NCBI GenBank assembly: GCA_013397115.1
Contig: VWZW01001228.1
Span: forward strand, 2,018,425-2,082,424
DNA length: 64,000 nucleotides
Reading direction: 5' to 3'
From: Edolisoma coerulescens
Lineage: Eukaryota; Chordata; Aves; Passeriformes; Campephagidae
Part shown: positions 56,408 to 64,000 of the stretch, one piece after another
Position numbering within the stretch: position 1 is the stretch's first letter
Layout: each line of letters begins with the position of its first letter
The notes under the pieces: generated by a model
Databases searched by the model: none
What the model was told of the DNA's origin: nothing
What the model saw: only the letters and a program-made list of their open reading frames with translations
Position numbers and translations under genes: made by a program

Positions 56408-58760
56408 AGCCTTCCTCCTCCTGATCAACATCAGCTGTTTTCATTTCTTCACGTCAACACATCGTTTTCAGTTCAGCCTCCTGCCCGTTCATTCCCACTG
56501 CAGCTGCGTGTTCAGCCTCAGGTGGGATTCCCATCAGAGTCACGCCCCTTGAACAGACATCAGACGTTCTCTAGGATCTGCTCTTTGGATGTCAAATGCC
56601 AGGCATGGAAGGCTCTGGCAAAGCACAGCTGAGGGATTTGTCCTAAGTAGGGCCTCTGGGTCTGCTTCCAAAGAAGTCAGAGAGCAGGAGACATCACTCC
56701 ACTCACCAGATATTGGAGAGACACCCAGTACAAGGGAAGCATGAGATAGGAGTTAGCTGCATGAACCTCACACTGGGATGTGAGCCAGAACATGGGGAAA
56801 GGGAAGAAGGTAAAGGAAGAAAAGGAGCAGGCAAGGGTAGGTCAGAGCTCTAGGGCAGGAGGATGCAGAGCTGCAGATGATGTGTGTGTGCTTGCATATA
56901 GTGTCAGCCATGGAAAGCACAAGGGGCACAGGGTGGGGCACATAAATGATTTCAGGATAGGTTAGTAAAGTACCGATATGAAAGAGCCCAGATTTGGTTT
57001 CATAAGGAACCAAAGGGGGTAAGGGAAATTGGAAAGCTGTAGCCCAATATCAGAGGGCAGGTGAAAACATGAAGAGACTAGGCAAGTATCTATCTTGCTC
57101 TTTGGGAAGATGAAGCCTTACAGAGACAAATTGTGTCAAGGCAGGTGATCTTGCTATATTTTCCTGATGAAGACAAATTCTCTTTACAGTTATTTTATCC
57201 TTGAGGGAAGCTCTACTACCCACACCTGTGCAATCTCAGACTTACTGTGAATTGTTCATACATATAAAATCCAGTAGCCTTACAGTGGGGAAACTGAGTG
57301 CAGCCATTTTCATGGCTCTCAGTCCAAATCCATGTTGAATCCCATGACTGTGGAGTCAGAATCCATCCCACTGAAATTATCAACTATATAACATGCATCT
57401 GAAGTAACTCAGAGCTCTGGGTGCAAATACATACCTTTTTTCAGAAGACCTGCTTCCTTGTGCATCCTGAAACTGCATGTAGGGATAGAAAGTTAACTTC
57501 TGAAGTGATCAGCAAGCCTATGGTATGGGCTGGCAGGTCAAGATAGACAGCCAAATGTGGTGAACACTAAATATACTGGACCTTGCTGACATGGCAGCGG
57601 GACAGAGTAAGGAAAGATGGAGCAGTAGGGGAAAGCATCCCTGGTAACTGCCAGCAGTATAAAAACTGCTGGTTTTTTAACTCCTCAGCCAACAACTTCA
57701 TTAAAGTAGCTAGTATTTTGTGTCCTGTGTTTGTGCAGCACAAGGCACACCCCTATCCATGATAGGGACACTGGAGGCTCCCTTGGAAAAAAATAACAGT
57801 GAGATGAGGATGGTGACAACACTGATTATAGTCCCTGTGCAGGACAAGACAGACTCAAGCAACTAGTCTTGTTCGCTTTCCCCACACACCGTGCCTTGCC
57901 ACCTGGTGTATTTTTCAGTGAGATAAACTATTCTTTCATCTGTTTGTGCCTTCCTCTTTCTTTCCTTATTCCTTCTCTTTTCACTAATCTTTTATCTCTC
58001 TCTTTTACTTCTTTGTGGCTTTTACATGCTCTTTGTTTTTTCACCCCTTTTCTTATGTATGCTTACTCTACCTAATGGTAATGGCAAGACAAAGTGAAAT
58101 ATCAAATACCCAAAATACTGCTCATGCCAAATCATTGTAATTATCTATTTTGCCTCCTCCTACCCCTTGTTTTTTGTACTTATTTTGCAAGTTTCTCTCT
58201 TACCCTCATTGTTACACAATCATAATAATATTGCCAGTGTATTGCCACCAGTTCACTGTTTAATCAGTCTGCACTTTCAGAGGTTGTCTGGTAGCAAAAG
58301 GCACCGGTTGGAAGAAGCAAAGCTCTGTCTTGCCAGGAGGAATTCCCAAATTCTCTTGTTTTGGAGCAAAGTGGTGTGTGGGGGAGTGTGAGTGTGTGCG
58401 TGTGCCCAGTGACGTTACTCGAGGAATATGCAATTGCATCAGTATCTGTTACCTTGGGCCATTTCAGAGTCCAAATTTCTGGAGCTTCCCTGTCCTCTTT
58501 GAAGTACTAGTTTGGCGTACCAAACACGGGTTCATCCCCCTGCAGAGACACTGACAACCAGGTTTTCCCACTTGGGTTTCAATTTTCCTCATGTGCCTGA
58601 TTCCCCAGCCCATATGAGCACCTGTGCTTTAAGTCTGTTAATCCTGCTCCAAGCTTTTGCTGCAGCATTATGCAGCCCCTCTCCTTTCAACCACATGCAG
58701 ATATGCACTGATGTCCCACCTTGCCACATGTTCTCCCTCAGAAACACACTTTCTTTGGGT

Positions 58761-58775
58761 ACACACACACACACA
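58761..58775. repeat. Short (AC)n microsatellite
   Basis: About seven and a half AC units. Confidence 0.95.
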
Positions 58776-59419
58776 TGGACACACCACATGCATCCCTTTC
58801 TGGCTGTGCTCTCAGCCACAGCTCACAGGGCTCTTTGCACTGAAGTTGGCAGGCTCCCCGGGCCGGCACGATGCGAGTTCAAGGGGCCACGGACTCTGGC
58901 TGCTTTTCAGACTGCTCTTTGCCACCCTTGTCTTTAGCCAGTATTTGCGGAGTGGCAGCTTCCCTGGAGCTGTGAGTCTTCATGTCTGGGCGAGGATGTC
59001 CCTTCCTGTGCCAGGACACCGGGCCTATCCTTGGCCTGCAGCTCCCTGCCTTCCCTCCTGGTTCAGGATATCCCAGTGGATGTGAGGGAACAGTGAGGGG
59101 TGGAAGGGGGATTTTCTAATGAAAATAGAAGCTGGCGGGAAAAATTCCCAAATGAGGATTCCATGAGTGTCTCAGGTGGTTTGTGTGCGTGTGCATGGCA
59201 GGGGGCCCTCCTCCTTATCAATATCGTGAATGCATTTACCAGAGGTCTCAGGGTGCTGTAGCTCTCCGTCACACCCCAGACAGGCAGCCTTTCCTCCCCC
59301 CTCCCTCTGCATTGTGGTGGCAAAGCCGCCCAGCCATATCCCCTCTCACTGCAGAGCCGGGCTCCCCGAGACCTCAAGGCTTTTTTGGCTGCACCCCATC
59401 CATCCCCTCCCCGGTAGGT

Positions 59420-59890
59420 TTCCCTGGCTCCTTCCCTCCGGGGCGCGGGTGGCCGGGAGATGGCACTGTGTCCTCACGGCAGAGACGGCTGGCGGGAGCG
59501 GGGGACCCCGGCTGTCCCCGCTGCCTGCCCTCCCCGGGAATAGGGAGAGATCCGCTTCCCAGCCTGCGCAGGCATCACCCAAACCCTCTCCTACCCCTCC
59601 TGCCAGGGGACCACCGCTTCGGAGGAGAGGGGAACAAACCACCCCCCACCCAAACAATTCAGCTCTCCAGAAAGTGGCGCTGGGGGCATGCGGGGGGGCA
59701 GCCCGGTGTGATTTATCCCCCGGGGCTGTGACGGACGCACAACTCGTGGCCGCACAATGGGGCCACCCGGCAGAGCCGGCAGCGAAGGGCTCCGCTCCGC
59801 GGGCGCGGACGGCAGCGGAGCAGCCGCGGGACCCGCGGGAGCTGCGGAGGGCCGAGCGGGACGGGGCCGCGGGGGGAAAAGGTGCCTCGG
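59420..59890. promoter_or_regulatory. CpG island 3.4 kb upstream of PAH
   Basis: Dense CpG and G+C over about 470 bases. The long open frames through it are composition-driven, with no domain recognised. Candidate promoter of a non-coding transcript, or a regulatory island linked to ASCL1. Confidence 0.6.
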
Positions 59891-60000
59891 CCGCTGGTTT
59901 GGTTTGGGGGTTTTTTTCTCTGGGTTTTTTTGTTGGTTTTTTTTTTTTTTTTTAGCCCTATATGCAAACTGTCACTTCAGGTTAGCAAAAGACCTGATGT

Positions 60001-60018
60001 AGCTCATTAGCATGAGCT
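60001..60018. promoter_or_regulatory. Palindrome with octamer-like core
   Basis: AGCTCAT-TAGC-ATGAGCT is a perfect 7-base inverted repeat. Its centre reads ATTAGCAT / ATGCTAAT, a variant POU octamer. Binding is inference only. Confidence 0.35.
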
Positions 60019-63000
60019 GTATCTAATATGCTTAAAACCTCTAATTATTTATTATGCCCTAATTGGCAGCCCAAGAAATGTCTGCAAAGTGATGAGTGTT
60101 CATCCCAAGACGCCTTTCGAGGAGAATTCAGCAGTGTCCCTGGTCAAACGTCATTTTTAATTCTTCATTGGGGCACAGGCTTTATTCCTCTTGTAGATGA
60201 TACAACACCAAGAAAACTCGAACTTGCTATCCCGATAAACAGCCTCCTCCACCCTGGGCAGGATGGGCAGCAATTACTCAAGAATAAGGTGTAACGCTGA
60301 AGTTCTTATTTCCATAAAGGGACGCTTAGGAAGAGGCATTAAAGTTTATCAAGTATACAAAAGTGCAAACACATGGTCCTTCAAAACTACTTACCCGAAG
60401 GAACATCTCACCTTTTCAGGAGAAAATCACTTTCCTGACTTCTGAAAGTAGCAAATTTTGAAAATTATATTCACGTGGAAACTGTTTCAAAATAAGTTTA
60501 CCTCTCTGGGGCTGACCCCCCCACACTCCTCTCTAAGTGCCTCTTTTTTTTTTTTTTTCCTTCCAAGTCTGTATTATGTTTCTTCGGGCCGCACCAACTA
60601 TTTATTTATCTTTATTCTTTCTCTTTCTTTTCATTCATTATTCCCTCTCCCTCTCTTTTTTCCCCCCTTCCTTGTGTGTGTGGCTTCTCAGTCTGATCTG
60701 TAGCTTGTTACCACCCACTGCACGCTCTCTACTGCAGCCGAGGTGTTTCTATACAAACTTCAGCGTCCAGTTGTCATATTAATTATTACACTGAGTAATG
60801 ACTGAAATAGTCAAAATAAGGGGAGACTCAAGAGAGCTTTTTCTTGCTGCTCAAAGATTCAGCAAAGAAGCCTTGCAACAAAGCACTAATTGGTCCCCAG
60901 AAATACTCTGACAAGGCATGGAAGATAGGTTTCATAAAGCCCAGCAATTGTGAAGGGGGAAAAGATCCTTGAATAGACCCCACGCTTCTTTTCTAAACTC
61001 TCTTGCTGAGCAAAAAATGGACTGCTTCTTGAATACTGGACTGATCTTGAATGCTATACCCAGCAGAGAAAAAAATGCACCATTTATTGTAAGTTTTTTT
61101 TCCAGCTATTCATGTGTTCTATGTGGAGAATAAGCTGGTTTTGTTTACCATGAAAGACCTTTTACTTTATTTTCACTCTTGGGGGGGAAGCTGGAAAGGC
61201 GAGGGGGAGGGCGAGGGGAGGGAGAGAAACACATGTGCCCAAATCCAGACGAGCTGCCTACTGTAACAAAATGGAGTGTAACAAATCCTACAGAAGTCCC
61301 TAATGTATCGATTCTTTGAAGATCTATATAGATTAACGACTTTCGTTCTGCTTTTCCAAGACAGCATTTAATCATAACGTAAATGGCCTTTAAAAAAGAA
61401 AAGAAGTGGGAAGGGAAAAAAAAAGCACACCAGACTTGTTTTTTTTTTAAAAAAGGCAAGGACTTCAAAAGACCTCATGAGTGTGGCTACAATTTAGGCA
61501 CACAAAAAAGTCACTATAAAATCATGACAGTTCAAGATTTTTTAAAAAATTAAATAAATAAAAAAGACAAAAATAAAAGTGCCAAATGAAAAGGGCAAGG
61601 GCTATTTATCATTATATTAGAATTAAGAATTTTAAGGTGCAGGTGCAGTGCTGTGCATAGGAGTGGGTGGAGGCGGGGGACCTAGGAACAATATTTATTA
61701 TTTAGAAATCTGGTCCCTTACTCTGCACAGTGAGCACACAGAGGAGCTGGTGAGATTGGATTTACCTCAGACTTGAGGGGTGAGTTCGTTCCCTGGTGGC
61801 AGTGGGTGGAAAAGGACCATGATGAGACAAGGGAGGAAAAGGCTCTGCCCGCCTCGTCCATCCCCCCCCCACACATACCCTGACCCAGGGTAGCCAAATG
61901 GGTACAGGGCCACGGAGGCACAATTACATGAGTTACACTTGGTGACCTCTGGGACTCACAGGTTTTGCCTTTTTAAGAGCCCTCTGAGACTGGAGAAGAA
62001 GTGACCCAGAAATTCCAGTCTCATTCTGCCACTTCCAGGAAGAAGGGCAGGGATGTCCCTATGTGTTGTTTCTACACCAGTTCTAGAAATGGGCTGCTCC
62101 AGAAGAATTAGTCTATTTAAATATATTTATAGTTTACAGGGCTGAAATTAATTTGATATTTCTGTTAGCGCTTCCCAAAGTCACAATGTGGAGCTGGTGA
62201 TGCAACAACTGCTTCCAGTGCAGTCAGATCTGACATTAGACAAGGGCTGTTGAACAAACCATCCAGAAGACTTGGAACTGAAACGAGAGAGCTCCCCTAA
62301 CAGGAAATACAACCAAACATTTTATCCTGCTAAGGTTTGGCTGTCCTGCCCAAAAGTGGATAAAATAAGTTAAAACATTACAATAGGCTAGAAGCCAGAA
62401 ACTGGTCAGTGGTCAGTGAAGAGGCCCCGAAATAAATATGATCACACAGAACTACTTCACATTTTTCATCACACATGCATTAAGCACCAACATGTTAAAA
62501 AACTACTAAAATACTAGCTAGCAGGTGCACATTAAGGTTCTCCTGTGCTGTGTTGCTGGTTATCACTGTTTAAACTCACACCCACAGCCGAAGTCAGGGA
62601 TCCAGTGGCAGATGAGAAGTGATTTCTACAGCTCCAGGGTGCTATAACTGAGGTCAACAACAGCACAGGGCTTACTTTTGCAGTCATTTCCACTGAAAAC
62701 TGGACATGGACCCTGCAGGTCCCCTCCTTCCATGCTTTGGAGCTGGTATGAGTACCAGGGATTAAAGCCACCTGCCAGGGAATTCCTAGAGCCATAGTAT
62801 CACGATGGCAAGACTGTCATACCATGGCTCTGCTCTTTTTAGTGGGTTAGAGAGCACACACATCTGAGTTTACAGAGTGGAAAGGTGCAGAGAGAAGTGG
62901 AAATGAGGCAGAGCTGAAGGCAGAAAATGTGTTAAAGGTTTCAGAAAAACATGGATATGTGAAAGGCAGGAGGGCAGGGAGAGAATGCCAAGACCAGCAC

Positions 63001-63599
63001 TATCCAGTGCTGAGCCTGGTCATGCCTCCTAGGCTGACACCTAGGCTGACACCCCTGCAGCCCCAAGGGTCAGTGTGGCCCCCAAGGCACACCAGCCTCA
63101 AACTCTCAGCACCTCAGTGCTGCTTTTCCTCATTTGGTCCTGAACCACAAGTGAGACTCCACCTGGGAGCAGTGATAATTTCCCCTGCATAAGCCAGGTC
63201 CACCCTTTCTCCCCAGTTACAAGCCAATGCCGTTGCCTGCTTGGAAAGCCGGTGACCTACTTCCACTTTGCAGGGCGCCACGGGAGGAGCAGGGGATCAG
63301 TGGGTTCCCCGGGACCAGCAAGCAGACTGTATGGCCTGGGAAATGGGATCTGGCAATGAAGGGCGGGCTGGCTGCACACCTGCCTGCTCTGCCCAGCACA
63401 CCCCTACTTTATGAGACAAACCTCCTCTCTCCCTGTGCTGAACCTTGCCGGGACCATCCGCGTGGGACGTGCCCAAGAGTGGTTTGTTTTTACCCTCCTG
63501 ACAGGCTCGCCCCGTGGTGCTCAGCATTCCAGAGCGGTAATTCGAGGTGACTTCTCCTGAGAAGTCTCTACCCTGCCCTGCTCTCAGCCGTCCTCCTGC

Positions 63600-64000
63600 T
63601 ATCACGCAGCCCGGCTCACCCGCCGTTGTGGCTGGCTAATAGAGCCATCAGGCGGTCCGCGGGCGGGTGCGAGGCCGGGCACACGCGGCTCCGGCCGCTG
63701 GAAGCGGGGTGGGACAACAGCCCCCGGCGGTGGGTCTCGGACACTCGCGGAGCTCAGCCTGGCAGCGCTCGGTGACCGAAGGGAGCGATACCAGGCGTCC
63801 CGGTGCTCTCTAGGGACAAGGGGAAGCCGAGGTCCCGCACACCAAGTTTCCCTTCCCGGCGAACCCTGAACGCGCCGCGTCCCGCAATGGCAAGGGCGCT
63901 TCTCCCCCGGGGCCGCACCGCTTTGCCTGCTCACGCCGCAGGACGCCTCCGTGCCTACACGTCCCGCACCGCGGCTCTCCCTCCCCTCCAAACCCCGGCA
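63600..64000. promoter_or_regulatory. GC-rich, CpG-dense block at right edge
   Basis: The final 400 bases are strongly GC-rich with many CpG and continue past the window. It may be the edge of the CpG island around the next gene. The minus-strand open frame at 63602-63991 shows no known domain. Confidence 0.5.

Larger units (their letters stand above)
56186..64000. other. Non-coding region upstream of PAH, toward expected ASCL1
   Basis: No exon of a known protein was found. Contents: an (AC)n run at 58761-58775, a CpG island at 59420-59890, a T-rich tract at 59910-59955, a palindrome at 60001-60018, AT-rich possibly conserved DNA to about 62200, and a GC-rich block from 63600. In human, ASCL1 lies upstream of PAH. 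No ASCL1 basic helix-loop-helix sequence is present here. Confidence 0.7.

Noticed and set aside
59183..59955. Open frames of 182 and 241 codons
   Set aside because: GC-rich composition keeps the frames open; Pro/Arg/Ala-rich sequence with no domain, and the second ends in a T-run Phe stretch.
63602..63991. 129-codon minus-strand frame at the window edge
   Set aside because: Arg/Pro/Gly-rich CpG-island translation with no match to ASCL1 or any family I know.
56186..64000. Search for ASCL1
   Set aside because: No basic helix-loop-helix coding sequence was found in either strand.

Overview
The window is vertebrate nuclear DNA, most probably from a bird or another sauropsid. Coding sequence is sparse and split into short exons with GT-AG junctions. 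The recognisable interspersed repeats are CR1 LINE fragments, the introns are compact, and a tyrosine hydroxylase-2 gene sits directly next to phenylalanine hydroxylase. TH2 is a gene that placental mammals are reported to have lost. Everything I can firmly call as protein-coding is on the minus strand.

Layout. Positions 1-21387 hold the 5' part of a tyrosine-hydroxylase-type gene, interpreted as TH2. Nine exons are well supported (18803 down to 1417) and a tenth, short first exon is proposed at 21355-21387. The last exons, including the one with the third iron ligand (Glu), lie beyond the left edge. A gap of about 1.9 kb (21388-23272) contains the PAH 3' UTR and the TH2 upstream region. Positions 23273-56080 hold a complete 13-exon PAH gene encoding a predicted 446-residue enzyme, with a TATA-like box at 56177-56184. 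Positions 56186-64000 are non-coding: a CpG island near 59420-59890, a T-rich tract, AT-rich and possibly conserved DNA around 60000-62200, and a second GC-rich block running off the right edge. From the human order IGF1-PAH-ASCL1 I expect IGF1 to the left and ASCL1 to the right, but neither coding sequence is in the window.

Function. PAH converts phenylalanine to tyrosine, and tyrosine hydroxylase converts tyrosine to L-DOPA, both with tetrahydrobiopterin and non-haem iron. Two consecutive steps of the Phe-Tyr-DOPA route are therefore encoded head to tail. The genes share exon lengths of 89, 68, 136, 70 and 57 bp, and the 51+146 bp TH2 exon pair equals the 197 bp PAH exon 6, which shows common ancestry.

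Oddities worth checking: PAH has Cys where human PAH has Arg408 (the main phenylketonuria position) and lacks the N-terminal Ser16 site. TH2 lacks the RRxS (Ser40-type) site and has a changed YxHGxPIP motif. PAH intron 8 carries a 0.75 kb polypurine/polypyrimidine tract with nested 21-bp and 71-bp tandem periods. I found no CRISPR array, tRNA, rRNA or prokaryotic feature, and no wholly new kind of system. The TH2-PAH tandem is the most interesting content.
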